Shown here: positions 23,119-30,585 of the stretch, in pieces | How positions within the stretch are numbered: position 1 is the stretch's first letter | Layout of the letters: each line of letters begins with the position of its first letter | NCBI GenBank assembly: GCA_039930985.1 | Contig: JBDTSV010000124.1 | Span: 1 to 30,585 of the forward strand | Length of the DNA stretch: 30,585 nt | Origin: CADEED01 sp039930985 | Lineage (GTDB): Bacteria; Pseudomonadota; Gammaproteobacteria; Steroidobacterales; Steroidobacteraceae | Reading direction: 5' to 3' | Program-made: the position numbers and the translations under genes | Notes under the pieces: generated by a model | The model's database searches: none | Seen by the model: only the letters and a program-made list of their open reading frames with translations | What the model was told of the DNA's origin: nothing

Positions 23119-24168
23119 TTAAATATGCTCGCGCACCAAAATCTCGGCGATTTGGACGCTGTTCGTGGCAGCTCCCTTCCGGATGTTGTCTGACACGATC
23201 CATAAGTTAAGTCCGCGTTCGTGACTTATATCTTCCCTAATGCGTCCGACATAAACCGTGTCCCGGTTCGCGCCTTCGGTGGCTGCCGTGGGGTACCCAC
23301 CGGGCTTCCGCTCGTCTAACACTTCGACACCGGGCGCGCGCCTGAGGAGCGCCCGCGCCTCCTCGGCAGTAATTTTCTTCCGGGTTTCCACGTTAACCGC
23401 CTCGGAATGGCCGATGAACACCGGCACGCGAACCGCCGTCGCATTCACCACGATGGACTGGTCGCCGAGGATCTTCCTCGTCTCCCAATGCATCTTCATC
23501 TCTTCTTTGGTGTAGCCGTTGTCCATGAATTTGTCGATCTGCGGTACGCAATTGAACGCGATTCGTTTGGCGATGATCTTGGGCTTCGACGGCTCCTGCC
23601 CGCTCATGAGCGCCGTACTTTGGGCCGCCAGCTCATCGATCGCATCTTTGCCGGCGCCCGACACGGATTGATAGGTGGCCACGTTGATGCGCGTGATCCC
23701 GACTGCGTCATAGATAGGCTTGAGCGCCACGACCATCTGGATGGTCGAGCAGTTGGGGTTGGCGATGATGCCGCGCTTCTTGTATTCACCGATCGCCTGC
23801 GGGTTCACCTCCGGCACGACCAGCGGGATGTCGTCCTCGTAGCGAAACTCCGACGTGTTGTCGATGACGATGCAGCCGGCGGCGGCCGCTTTCGGCGCGT
23901 ACTCGCGCGACACTTCGCCGCCCGCGGAGAACAAGCCGATCTGCGCGCGGGCGAAATCGAATGTGGCAACGTCGATCACGGGAATGTGCCGGCCGCGAAA
24001 CTCGACACGCTTGCCGAGCGAGCGGCTGCTGGCGAGCGGCAACAACTCGGACACCGGAAAGTCGCGCTCTTCGAGCACCTTGATCATCATTTCGCCGACG
24101 AGCCCAGTCGCTCCGAGCACCGCGACGCGATAGCCTTTTGCGGGGTCGCCCTTCTTCGCTTCGTTCAT
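23119..24168 (-). CDS. asd: Aspartate-semialdehyde dehydrogenase
   Basis: A 349-residue cytoplasmic enzyme that reduces aspartyl phosphate to aspartate semialdehyde for lysine/diaminopimelate, threonine and methionine synthesis. The NADP-binding motif GATGLVG is at 19-25, and the catalytic Cys139 lies in ANPNCSTIQ. SVSGAGKDAIDEL and the later HSEAVNVET (active-site His) follow. The length and NPNCST motif place it with the shorter class of ASADHs also found in Xanthomonas, not with the 367-residue E. coli form. The start is two bases after the aroC stop. The TAA stop is at 23119-23121. Confidence 0.96.
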   Translation of the reverse strand: MNEAKKGDPAKGYRVAVLGATGLVGEMMIKVLEERDFPVSELLPLASSRSLGKRVEFRGRHIPVIDVATFDFARAQIGLFSAGGEVSREYAPKAAAAGCIVIDNTSEFRYEDDIPLVVPEVNPQAIGEYKKRGIIANPNCSTIQMVVALKPIYDAVGITRINVATYQSVSGAGKDAIDELAAQSTALMSGQEPSKPKIIAKRIAFNCVPQIDKFMDNGYTKEEMKMHWETRKILGDQSIVVNATAVRVPVFIGHSEAVNVETRKKITAEEARALLRRAPGVEVLDERKPGGYPTAATEGANRDTVYVGRIREDISHERGLNLWIVSDNIRKGAATNSVQIAEILVREHI

Positions 24169-24170
24169 AA

Positions 24171-25268
24171 CTAACTAGTCTTCGTGATGACCGGCGTCGC
24201 GCAATGCACGTCGGCGTTCTGGCCGCGATGGCGCAGGTGGTGATCCATGAGCACGATGGCCAGCATGGCCTCGCAGATCGGCGTGGCGCGCAGACCCACG
24301 CAGGGATCGTGCCGGCCGGTGGTGACGACTTCGGTCGCGTTGCCGTCGATGTCGATGGTCTTGCCCGGCACCTGGATGCTGGAGGTGGGCTTGAACGTCG
24401 TGTGCACGACGACATCCTGGCCAGAAGAAATGCCGCCGAGAATTCCACCAGCGTTGTTGCCGAGAAATCCCGTGGGCGTGAGTTCGTCGCGATGCTCGCT
24501 GCCGCGCTGGGCTGCCGAGCCGGTGCCGGCGCCGATTTCCACGGCTTTCACGGCGTTGATTCCCATCATGGCGTGCGCAAGATCCGCGTCGAGCCGGTCG
24601 AACACCGGCTCGCCCCATCCCGGCGGCACACCGCGCGCGATCACCGTCACCTTCGCGCCGAGCGAATCGCCGTCGCCGCGAATTTTCCACATGAGGTCTT
24701 CGAGCTCTTTGATGCGTGAAGGGTCGGGACAGAAGAAGGGGTTGTCATAGGCGGTCTCGGGGCTGACCGGATCGATGGTCAAAGCACCGATCTGGCTCAG
24801 GTAACCGCTGATGGCGACGCCCAGCCGCGTCTGCAGGTATTTGCGCGCGATGGCGCCCGCCGCGACGCGCACCGCGGTCTCGCGCGCCGAGGAGCGCCCG
24901 CCACCACGGTAGTCGCGAAACCCGTATTTCTGCTGATAGGTGTAGTCGGCATGCCCGGGACGGAAGCGATCCTTGATCTTTTCATAGTCGCGCGAACGCG
25001 CATCGGTGTTCTCCACCAGGATGCCGATGGGCGTGCCGGTGGTCTGGCCCTCGAAGACACCGGAAAGAATCTTCACGTCATCGCCTTCGCGACGCTGACT
25101 GACGAATTGCGAAGTGCCGGTGCGGCGGCGATCGACTTCGGGCTGTATGTCCGCTTCGCTGAGAGCAAGACCCGGCGGACAGCCATCGACGATGCAGCCG
25201 AGCGCCGGCCCGTGGCTCTCGCCGAAGGTCGTCACCGTGAACAATCTGCCTATGGAATTCCCCGACAT
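24171..25268 (-). CDS. aroC: Chorismate synthase
   Basis: A 365-residue FMN-dependent enzyme converting EPSP to chorismate (E. coli AroC has 361). Family blocks are TTFGESHGPALGCIVDG at the N-terminus, RPGHADYTYQQKYG, RGGGRSSARETA, and late GNNAGGILGGISSGQ. The ATG at 25268 is preferred because GGAG lies five bases upstream. A GTG at 25274, two codons earlier, overlaps the prmB stop as GTGA but has no spaced ribosome site. The order prmB-aroC is conserved in gammaproteobacteria; here asd follows two bases later. Confidence 0.97.
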   Translation of the reverse strand: MSGNSIGRLFTVTTFGESHGPALGCIVDGCPPGLALSEADIQPEVDRRRTGTSQFVSQRREGDDVKILSGVFEGQTTGTPIGILVENTDARSRDYEKIKDRFRPGHADYTYQQKYGFRDYRGGGRSSARETAVRVAAGAIARKYLQTRLGVAISGYLSQIGALTIDPVSPETAYDNPFFCPDPSRIKELEDLMWKIRGDGDSLGAKVTVIARGVPPGWGEPVFDRLDADLAHAMMGINAVKAVEIGAGTGSAAQRGSEHRDELTPTGFLGNNAGGILGGISSGQDVVVHTTFKPTSSIQVPGKTIDIDGNATEVVTTGRHDPCVGLRATPICEAMLAIVLMDHHLRHRGQNADVHCATPVITKTS

Positions 25269-25270
25269 CC

Positions 25271-26152
25271 TCACTCCAACTGTTCGCGTGTCAGCAGGAA
25301 CACGCCACCACCGCCACGTTCGAAATCGAGCCAGGTGAACGGCATTTTCGGAAAGCCGCGCGTCAACGTCCGCTCGGTGTTGCCAACTTCGACCACCAGC
25401 AACCCGCGCGGCCGCAGATGTTTCCGCGCTTCGCGCAGGATGGTTGCGACCGACTCTAGACCATCACGGCCGGACTCGAGTGCGAGTCGCGGCTCGTGAC
25501 GGTATTCGCGTGGCAGGCCGCGCATTTCGCGCTCACCGACATAGGGCGGATTGCTGACGATGATATCGTACGAATTGCCGGAAAGCGCCGTGAAATGATC
25601 GGATTCGATCAGCCGCACTCGACGTGTTAGGCGCAAGGCGCGCCGGTTCATGGCCGCCACTTCGAGCGCGCCGGCGTCAATGTCCACCGCATCGACGCGC
25701 GCCCGCGGAAATGCCTTGGCACACGCGAGCGCGATGCAACCTGAGCCCGTGCCCATGTCGAGCACGTTGCGCACCTGCGCCGCACCGATCCACGGCGCAA
25801 ATCGGCGCTCGATGAGCTCGGCGATGGCGGACCGCGGAATCAGCACTCGTTCGTCGACGTAGAAACGCAGGCCGGCGAACCAGGCTTCGTGCGTGAGATA
25901 GGCCAGCGGCTGGCGCTCGTCGATGCGCCGCCGGAGCAGCGCCTCGACCCGCGCGCGCGGAACGGCGCTGACCCGCCGTTTGAATGCGCTGGCCGGCGCA
26001 TCGTAGGACAGTTTCAGCGCATGCAGCACCAGCGCCGCGGCCTCGTCGTTCGCGTTGTCGGTGCCATGCCCGAAATGCACCCGTGCGCGTCGCAGCCGGC
26101 GCGCGACGTTGCCGATCAGCTCACCGACGGTGATGTGGAATAATCGCGCCAT
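25271..26152 (-). CDS. prmB: Ribosomal protein L3 N5-glutamine methyltransferase
   Basis: A 293-residue SAM-dependent methyltransferase that modifies a Gln of ribosomal protein L3. The SAM-binding VLDMGTGSGCIALA and catalytic NPPY (in VSNPPYVG) are clear. The N-terminal FGHGTDNANDEAA segment separates PrmB from the release-factor methyltransferase PrmC. Synteny with aroC supports PrmB. The ATG at 26152 shares two bases with the divergent sco1-like ATG (CATG, 26150-26153). No Shine-Dalgarno sequence is visible. A GTG at 26128 is a possible alternative start that would remove the overlap and eight residues. Confidence 0.94.
   Translation of the reverse strand: MARLFHITVGELIGNVARRLRRARVHFGHGTDNANDEAAALVLHALKLSYDAPASAFKRRVSAVPRARVEALLRRRIDERQPLAYLTHEAWFAGLRFYVDERVLIPRSAIAELIERRFAPWIGAAQVRNVLDMGTGSGCIALACAKAFPRARVDAVDIDAGALEVAAMNRRALRLTRRVRLIESDHFTALSGNSYDIIVSNPPYVGEREMRGLPREYRHEPRLALESGRDGLESVATILREARKHLRPRGLLVVEVGNTERTLTRGFPKMPFTWLDFERGGGGVFLLTREQLE
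26139..26144 (+). promoter_or_regulatory. Putative -10 box of the sco1-like gene, leaderless arrangement
   Basis: AATAAT preceded by TGTGG ends six bases before the ATG at 26151, so the mRNA could start at the start codon. No -35 at proper spacing was found (TTGCCG is 24 bases upstream). The element lies inside the prmB coding sequence. Confidence 0.33.
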
Positions 26153-26774
26153 GTCGAATCGTTACTGGATTTCCGTTGCGGCCGTCGCGGTGGCAGCCGC
26201 GCTGGCGGGTGTGTACGTAGCGCGCCAGGCAAGCCTGCCGGCCGTGCCGTCGCTCGAGTCGGGCACTTCGTTGCCGCAGCCCCGCGTGCTGGAAGACTTC
26301 AACCTAATCGACACGCACGGTGCGCCCCGCTCCGCGGCCTCGTTGCGCGGACATCCCACGCTGGTGTTCTTCGGCTTCACGCATTGTCCAGACGTATGCC
26401 CGACGACCCTCGCGCTGCTCGCAAACGTACAGAAGCAGCTGGCAATGCCCGGCCTCAAGGTGGCGCTGATCACTGTCGATCCGGAGCGCGACACTCCAGA
26501 GCAGCTCGGCAAATACATCTCCTCATTCGGCGGCGATCTTATCGGCCTGACGGGCACGGCGCCTGAAATTGTGAAGACCACGAAGAGTTTTGGCGTGGCA
26601 GCCAGTCGCGTCGAGATCCCCGGTGGCAGCTACACCATGGATCACTCCGCCACGGTGTTTGCACTCGATTCCGAGGCGCGCATCGTTGCCGTGTTCACGC
26701 CGCCCTTCAACACGGCCGCGCTCACGCGTGATGTCGCAAGACTCGCCCCGGTACTGACGAGGGCGCGTTCATGA
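26151..26774 (+). CDS. SCO1/SenC family copper-binding thioredoxin-fold protein
   Basis: 207 residues. An N-terminal hydrophobic segment (about residues 7-24, VAAVAVAAALAGVYVA) anchors it to the inner membrane with the domain in the periplasm. The copper-binding CPDVC motif (in THCPDVCPTTL) and the later His in YTMDHSATVF are both present, so metal binding is likely. VALITVDPERDTP is a strong family block. SCO proteins deliver copper to the CuA site of cytochrome oxidase or act as thiol reductants; no oxidase gene is in the window. The gene is first of a sco1-psd-epmA-msrC series; its stop overlaps the psd ATG as ATGA. Confidence 0.92.
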   Translation: MSNRYWISVAAVAVAAALAGVYVARQASLPAVPSLESGTSLPQPRVLEDFNLIDTHGAPRSAASLRGHPTLVFFGFTHCPDVCPTTLALLANVQKQLAMPGLKVALITVDPERDTPEQLGKYISSFGGDLIGLTGTAPEIVKTTKSFGVAASRVEIPGGSYTMDHSATVFALDSEARIVAVFTPPFNTAALTRDVARLAPVLTRARS

Positions 26775-27679
26775 GTGATTCCGCTCCCGGCGCCGGCGGG
26801 CGCGCGTTCGTCGCGCTTCAGCATCTGCTGCCGCAACACGGAATATCCCGGCTCGTGCTCGCCGCCACGCGTTCGCGCTCCCACGCGTTCAAGAACGCGT
26901 TGATCCGGCTGTTCATGCGCGGCTTCAAACCCGACATGTCCGACGCGGTGGAAACCAACCCCACCGCCTACGCGAGCTTCAACGAATTCTTCACGCGCGC
27001 GTTGCGCGCCGGCACGCGCCCCGTGGATCAGGATCCCAGGGCCATCGTCTCGCCGGTCGACGGCACCGTGAGCGAAGCCGGACCATTGACCGCCGACCGG
27101 CTGCTGCAGGCCAAGGGCCACGACTACAGCTTGCGGGCTTTGCTCGCGGGCAATGCCGCCTGGGAGCGCACCTTCGCCGGTGGCTCGTTCGCGACTATCT
27201 ACCTGGCGCCCTACAACTATCATCGCATCCACATGCCGCTCACGGGCGAGTTGCGCGAGAGCTTCTATGTGCCGGGCCGGCTCTTCAGCGTCAATCGCAC
27301 CACCGCACAGCTGGTGCCGGGACTGTTTTCGCGCAACGAGCGCGTGTTCTGCGGTTTCGATGCGGCCGGCATGCCGTGGGCGATCATCCTCGTGGGCGCT
27401 CTCAATGTCGGCAGCATGGCCACGGTGTGGCATGGCGACGTGACGCCGCGCAAGCACCGCGAAGTCACCGCGTTGCCGGTGAACGATACGCTCGCTGCAA
27501 GCACGCTCACGAAAGGCGCGGAGCTGGCGCGTTTCAACATGGGCTCGACGGTGATCCTGCTGCTGCCGCCGGGCGCCGCCGACTGGTCCGGGACGCTCGC
27601 CGCGGGACGCACGCTTCGAATGGGCGAACGCATCGGCACGTTGCGTGACTGGCAGCCGCAGCCTGGGCAAAGGCGGTGA
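26771..27679 (+). CDS. psd: Phosphatidylserine decarboxylase proenzyme
   Basis: A 302-residue inner-membrane-associated enzyme that makes phosphatidylethanolamine. The self-cleavage site is the GS pair in FNMGSTVI (Ser near residue 259), with Met where the family usually has Leu (LGST); the cleaved Gly-Ser bond is kept, so pyruvoyl formation should still occur. YNYHRIHMPLTG and SPVDGTVSEAG are standard blocks with the catalytic His and Asp. The ATG overlaps the sco1-like stop (ATGA), and the stop overlaps the epmA GTG (GTGA). psd also lies near epmA in E. coli. Confidence 0.95.
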   Translation: MSDSAPGAGGRAFVALQHLLPQHGISRLVLAATRSRSHAFKNALIRLFMRGFKPDMSDAVETNPTAYASFNEFFTRALRAGTRPVDQDPRAIVSPVDGTVSEAGPLTADRLLQAKGHDYSLRALLAGNAAWERTFAGGSFATIYLAPYNYHRIHMPLTGELRESFYVPGRLFSVNRTTAQLVPGLFSRNERVFCGFDAAGMPWAIILVGALNVGSMATVWHGDVTPRKHREVTALPVNDTLAASTLTKGAELARFNMGSTVILLLPPGAADWSGTLAAGRTLRMGERIGTLRDWQPQPGQRR

Positions 27680-28647
27680 GTGACCCGGCTCTCTGGCGCC
27701 CCTCGGCGAGCCACGCCGCGCTGCGCCACCGCGCGCGCGCGCTGCGGGCAACACGCGAGTTCTTCGAAGCCCGCCAGGTGCTGGAGGTCGAGACGCCTGC
27801 GATGGTGAACGCCCCGGTGTCCGACGTGAATCTCGGCAGCGTCAGCGTCCACGTACCCGGCCGCGATGCACCCATGTTCCTGCACACTTCGCCGGAATAC
27901 GCCATGAAGCGGCTGCTCGCCGCCGGCAGCGGCGACATCTACCAGATCTGCCGCGTCTACCGCGGCGCCGAGCGCGGCCGGCAGCACAACCCCGAATTCA
28001 CCATGCTCGAATGGTATCGGCTTGGATTCACGCTCGAGGACCTGATGCGCGAGGTCGCCGACCTCACGCGCGAGTTGTTAGGTGCCGCGCAGATGCCGGT
28101 GGAGTTCGTGAGCTATCGCGAGGCGCTGCGGCGCCACGCGGGCTTCGATCCGCTCGATGCCGACATCACCGAATTGCAGAGCGCGGCGCGGGCGCTCGGC
28201 TTTTCCGCCGATCACGCGCGTGCGGCGCCGCGCGATGAGCTTCTCGATCTCATCGTCGGCGCGCAAGTGGGGCCGGCTCTCGGCGCGTCGACGCTCACGT
28301 TCCTGCACCGGTATCCCGCCTCGCAGGCCGCGCTCGCGCGCCTCGATTCCGGCGACCCGCGCGTGGCGCTGCGCTTCGAGCTCTATCATCGCGGCGTGGA
28401 ACTCGCCAATGGGTATCACGAGCTGGCCAGCGGCGCCGAACAACGCCGGCGTTTCGCCGCTGACCAGGAATTGCGTTTGGCTCGCGGCCTGCCCACATTC
28501 GCGCTCGACTCACGCCTTCTGTCCGCGCTCGATTCCGGCCTGCCCGACTGCGCCGGCGTCGCACTCGGTTTCGACCGCGTGCTCATGCTCGCGACCGACG
28601 CAACGACTATCGACGAAGTCCTGGCCTTTCCCACGGAGCGCGCCTGA
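27676..28647 (+). CDS. epmA: Elongation factor P--(R)-beta-lysine ligase
   Basis: A 323-residue class II LysRS-like protein lacking the N-terminal anticodon-binding domain. It attaches (R)-beta-lysine to Lys34 of EF-P (E. coli EpmA/GenX has 325 residues). Motif 2 reads ICRVYRGAERGRQHNPEFTM followed by LEWYR, and motif 3 is GVALGFDRVLML. HTSPEYAMKRLL is the expected motif near the substrate pocket. The start is GTG, overlapping the psd stop as GTGA, with AAAGG just upstream. The target EF-P gene lies one gene downstream on the other strand. The aminomutase EpmB that makes beta-lysine is not in the window. Confidence 0.95.
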   Translation: MSDPALWRPSASHAALRHRARALRATREFFEARQVLEVETPAMVNAPVSDVNLGSVSVHVPGRDAPMFLHTSPEYAMKRLLAAGSGDIYQICRVYRGAERGRQHNPEFTMLEWYRLGFTLEDLMREVADLTRELLGAAQMPVEFVSYREALRRHAGFDPLDADITELQSAARALGFSADHARAAPRDELLDLIVGAQVGPALGASTLTFLHRYPASQAALARLDSGDPRVALRFELYHRGVELANGYHELASGAEQRRRFAADQELRLARGLPTFALDSRLLSALDSGLPDCAGVALGFDRVLMLATDATTIDEVLAFPTERA

Positions 28648-29135
28648 TGAGCCACGCCACGCAGAGTTACGACTTCGGCGATGCGGAATCCGCCTACCGC
28701 GAACTGGCGCGCGACCTCGCCGCCCTGCTCAGCGGCGAGCGCGATCTCATCGCCAATGCAGCCAATACCGCGGCACTCATTTATGGTGCGCTGCCGGACC
28801 TGAACTGGGCCGGGTTCTACTTATATAAGAGTGGCGAACTGGTGCTGGGGCCCTTCCAGGGCAAGCCGGCCTGCGTACGCATCGCGATGGGCAAAGGCGT
28901 CTGCGGCACCGCGGCCGCCCGGCGCGAGACCTTGCTGGTGCCCGACGTGCATGCCTTTCCGGGGCACATCGCCTGCGACTCGGCTTCCAATTCCGAGGTA
29001 GTGATTCCGCTGGTGCGCGGGCCCGAACTACTGGGCGTGCTCGACCTCGACAGCCCGCGGAAGGCGCGCTTCGGCGTACCCGATGCGCGCGGCCTCGAAG
29101 CGCTGGCGAAAATCTTCCTCGATTCGCTCGGCTAA
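28647..29135 (+). CDS. msrC: GAF-domain free methionine-(R)-sulfoxide reductase
   Basis: A 162-residue cytoplasmic protein made of one GAF domain (E. coli MsrC has 165). Three catalytic/resolving cysteines are present at 76 (GKPACVRI), 86 (GKGVCGTAA) and 110 (HIACDS), matching Cys84, Cys94 and Cys118 of E. coli. LPDLNWAGFYL is the typical N-terminal block. The ATG overlaps the epmA stop by one base (TGATG), and GGAGC lies upstream. The TAA stop is directly adjacent to the efp stop on the other strand, leaving no space for a terminator. Confidence 0.93.
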   Translation: MSHATQSYDFGDAESAYRELARDLAALLSGERDLIANAANTAALIYGALPDLNWAGFYLYKSGELVLGPFQGKPACVRIAMGKGVCGTAAARRETLLVPDVHAFPGHIACDSASNSEVVIPLVRGPELLGVLDLDSPRKARFGVPDARGLEALAKIFLDSLG

Positions 29136-29705
29136 CTAGCTCTTCGCGCGGGAAACGTATTCACCCGAGCGCGTGTCGATGCGCAACAGCTCGCCTTCGT
29201 TGATGAACAGCGGTACGCGCACCGAGGCGCCGGTCTCGAGCTTGGCGACCTTCTGACCACCGGTTGCGGTATCGCCCTTCAGGCCGGGATCGGTTTCGAC
29301 CACTTTCAGATCGATGTGCGGCGGCGGCGTTACCAGCAACGGCACCCCGTTCCACAGCGTGATGATGCAGACGATTCCGTCCTTGAGCCATTTGGCAGCA
29401 TCGCCCACGGCAGCTTCGCTCGCGCTGAGCTGCTCGAAGTTCTCGGGATTCATGAAGGCCCAGAAGTCGCCGTCCTTGTAGAGATACTGCATCTCCTGGT
29501 CCATGACGTCGGCGGCCTCGATCGATTCGCCGGAGCGGTAGCTCTTCTCGACGGTACGTCCGCTTCGGAGGTTTCGAACCTTGATGCGATTGAATGCCTG
29601 GCCCTTGCCCGGTTTCACGTACTCGTTGTCGATCACCGCGTACGGATCGCCATCGATCAGTAGCTTCATTCCGCCGCGAATTTCATTGGTCGTGTAACTG
29701 GACAT
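29136..29705 (-). CDS. efp: Translation elongation factor P
   Basis: 189 residues (E. coli 188). EF-P rescues ribosomes stalled at polyproline. Three beta-barrel domains are recognisable. The modified loop is KPGKGQAF with Lys34 at the tip, the residue lysylated by EpmA, so this is the EpmA-type rather than the arginylated EarP-type EF-P. The C-terminal LRIDTRSGEYVSRAKS matches the family end. The ATG at 29705 has GAGA eight or so bases upstream. The frame is open far upstream on this strand, but that region is the antisense of the FimX-like gene and not EF-P. Confidence 0.97.
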   Translation of the reverse strand: MSSYTTNEIRGGMKLLIDGDPYAVIDNEYVKPGKGQAFNRIKVRNLRSGRTVEKSYRSGESIEAADVMDQEMQYLYKDGDFWAFMNPENFEQLSASEAAVGDAAKWLKDGIVCIITLWNGVPLLVTPPPHIDLKVVETDPGLKGDTATGGQKVAKLETGASVRVPLFINEGELLRIDTRSGEYVSRAKS

Positions 29706-29720
29706 GGGGTTCTCGTGATT

Positions 29721-29735
29721 GCCCGTAGATCGGGC
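29721..29735 (-). other. Small hairpin in the efp leader
   Basis: GCCCG-atcta-CGGGC forms a five-pair stem about 15 bases upstream of the efp ATG and just before the ribosome site. A six-T run lies on its 5' side, which is the wrong side for a terminator of efp-directed transcription. It might affect mRNA stability or initiation. Confidence 0.35.
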
Positions 29736-29753
29736 CTGCAAAAAAGACCGCGC

Positions 29754-29759
29754 ATGATA
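29754..29759 (-). promoter_or_regulatory. Possible -10 box of efp
   Basis: TATCAT, the same hexamer as the tRNA operon -10, lies 48 bases before the efp ATG and would give a leader of about 42 bases containing the hairpin at 29721-29735. The best -35 at 17 bases is TGGCGG, which is poor. Confidence 0.3.
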
Positions 29760-29840
29760 CCCACCCACGGACCCCCCCGCCATACGAAACACTAGCGCCC
29801 AACTGTGAGGCTGCTCGCAGCCAGCACCCCGGTGGGCGGG

Positions 29841-29849
29841 TGCTAAACT
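29841..29849 (+). promoter_or_regulatory. Possible extended -10 promoter of the FimX-like gene
   Basis: TGCTAAACT fits an extended -10 (TGn followed by TAAACT) and would start a leader of about 50 bases before the TTG at 29907. No clear -35 is seen. The rest of the 201-base gap between efp and this gene shows nothing else. Confidence 0.33.
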
Positions 29850-29906
29850 GACCGCGCTTGTTTGAATGCGGCGCCTCGCCTGGGCCCGCGAACCCGGGGA
29901 GCCCAC

Positions 29907-30585
29907 TTGACGGACAATTCTGCCGTTCCGCTCATCGTCTTTTCGCCGCAGCGCGAGCCATCCGAGTTCATCAACAGCCTCATGCGCAAGGCCGGTGAAC
30001 CGGTGCATTGCACCTGGATTCCCGCGGTCCGCGATCTCGGCGAAGCCCTCGAACAGCTCAATCCCGAATTGCTGGTATGCGCCTACGTATCCGAAGCTGA
30101 CGCCAAGCAGGCCGCGACCGTGCGTGACCAGCTCGCGCCGCAAGTGCCGATGTTGCTGGTGCGCCCACAGATATCCGAAGGCGACATCGCCACCGGGATG
30201 CGCCTCGGAGCTCGCGACGTCGTTTCGCTGTCGGCCACCGATCGCGTGCAGGCGGTGGTCTCGCGCGAGCTGCGCTCCTTCCGGCTCGAGCGCGCGCTGA
30301 ATTCGACCTTGCAGTCCGCGAGCGACTACCGGCGGCAGCTGCAGTCGGTGCTGCAGCGTTCCAACGACGCCATCCTGCAGGTGCAGGAAGGTATCGTCGT
30401 CGATGCCAACCAGACCTGGCTCGAGCTGTTCGGCTATGCCGACGCGAGTACCGTCGACGGCCAGCCGCTCATGGATCTCTTCGACGACCGCTCGCATGCC
30501 GCGCTCAAGGGTGCGCTGGTCGCCTGCGCGCAGGGCAAGTGGACCGATCATCCGCTCAAGGTCACCGCCTTGTTAGGCGACGGGA
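29907..30585 (+). CDS. FimX-like regulator (degenerate receiver + PAS), 3' truncated by window edge
   Basis: 226 codons are visible. Residues 7 to about 130 form a receiver-like domain (VPLIVFSPQ, LLVCAYVS, MLLVRPQ, MRLGARDVVSLS), but the phosphoacceptor position, after ELLVCAY, has no Asp, and the acidic pair near the start is absent. It is thus unlikely to be phosphorylated. A connector helix leads to a PAS domain from about residue 148 (QRSNDAILQVQEGIVVDANQTWLELFGY). This order and wording resemble the N-terminus of FimX proteins, which continue with degenerate GGDEF and EAL domains and bind c-di-GMP to control type IV pili; those domains would lie beyond the window. The start is TTG at 29907, preceded by GGGGAG at five bases. 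No in-frame ATG fits. A TTG at 29862 is less likely. Confidence 0.72.
   Translation, partial: MTDNSAVPLIVFSPQREPSEFINSLMRKAGEPVHCTWIPAVRDLGEALEQLNPELLVCAYVSEADAKQAATVRDQLAPQVPMLLVRPQISEGDIATGMRLGARDVVSLSATDRVQAVVSRELRSFRLERALNSTLQSASDYRRQLQSVLQRSNDAILQVQEGIVVDANQTWLELFGYADASTVDGQPLMDLFDDRSHAALKGALVACAQGKWTDHPLKVTALLGDG

Noticed and set aside
29706..30551. Long minus-strand extension upstream of efp
   Set aside because: It is antisense to the FimX-like gene; EF-P homology starts exactly at the ATG at 29705, which has a ribosome site.

Overview
The window is one continuous stretch of a GC-rich gammaproteobacterial chromosome. It is almost fully coding, and no gene-free gap exceeds about 205 bases. 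The evidence for this placement is gene order: prmB-aroC-asd-fimV-truA-accD-folC-dedD-cvpA-purF is the order known from Pseudomonas, Xanthomonas and relatives, cysS lies back-to-back with a cyclophilin-lpxH pair as in E. coli, and epmA, efp, psd and fimV are all present. A lineage near Xanthomonadales/Nevskiales (for example Steroidobacteraceae) fits the mixture of polysaccharide degradation and type IV pilus genes. The genus cannot be fixed from this sequence alone.

Region 1 (1-5171) is a pectin side-chain (rhamnogalacturonan I) utilisation cluster. It holds the end of a GH105 unsaturated rhamnogalacturonyl hydrolase, a GPH-type sugar:cation symporter, a secreted PL11 rhamnogalacturonan lyase and, convergent to these, a secreted SGNH/CE12 acetylesterase. 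The inferred pathway is deacetylation and endolytic cleavage outside the cytoplasm, import of unsaturated oligomers, then removal of the unsaturated galacturonate. Region 2 (5183-5581) is a three-tRNA operon (Pro-TGG, Arg-TCT, His-GTG) on the minus strand with a near-consensus promoter. The esterase gene starts only 11 bases after the tRNA-His CCA end.

Region 3 (5652-10590) has gltX-cysS on the minus strand, divergent from an exported cyclophilin and lpxH (lipid A synthesis), with miaE convergent to lpxH. Region 4 (10587-14339) has a receiver-Ser/Thr kinase fusion translationally coupled to miaE, a serine beta-lactamase-like hydrolase and a glycerate 2-kinase. Region 5 (14371-26152) is the long minus-strand housekeeping block from prmB to purF. 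It lacks the trpF (or trpFBA) usually found between truA and accD in related bacteria. Region 6 (26151-29705) runs sco1-like, psd, epmA and msrC on the plus strand and meets efp on the minus strand, so EF-P lies beside its own lysylating enzyme. Region 7 (29907-end) is the start of a FimX-like c-di-GMP/pilus regulator cut by the window edge.

Three features stand out. First, neighbouring genes are packed extremely tightly: many pairs share ATGA or GTGA stop/start overlaps, two convergent pairs share a CTAG as both stop codons, and prmB and sco1 share a CATG as divergent start codons. Second, several start codons sit 6-8 bases after a -10-like hexamer and have no Shine-Dalgarno sequence, suggesting leaderless mRNAs. 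Third, the pectin cluster abuts the 3' end of a tRNA gene. I saw no CRISPR array, insertion sequence, phage gene, rRNA or toxin-antitoxin pair.
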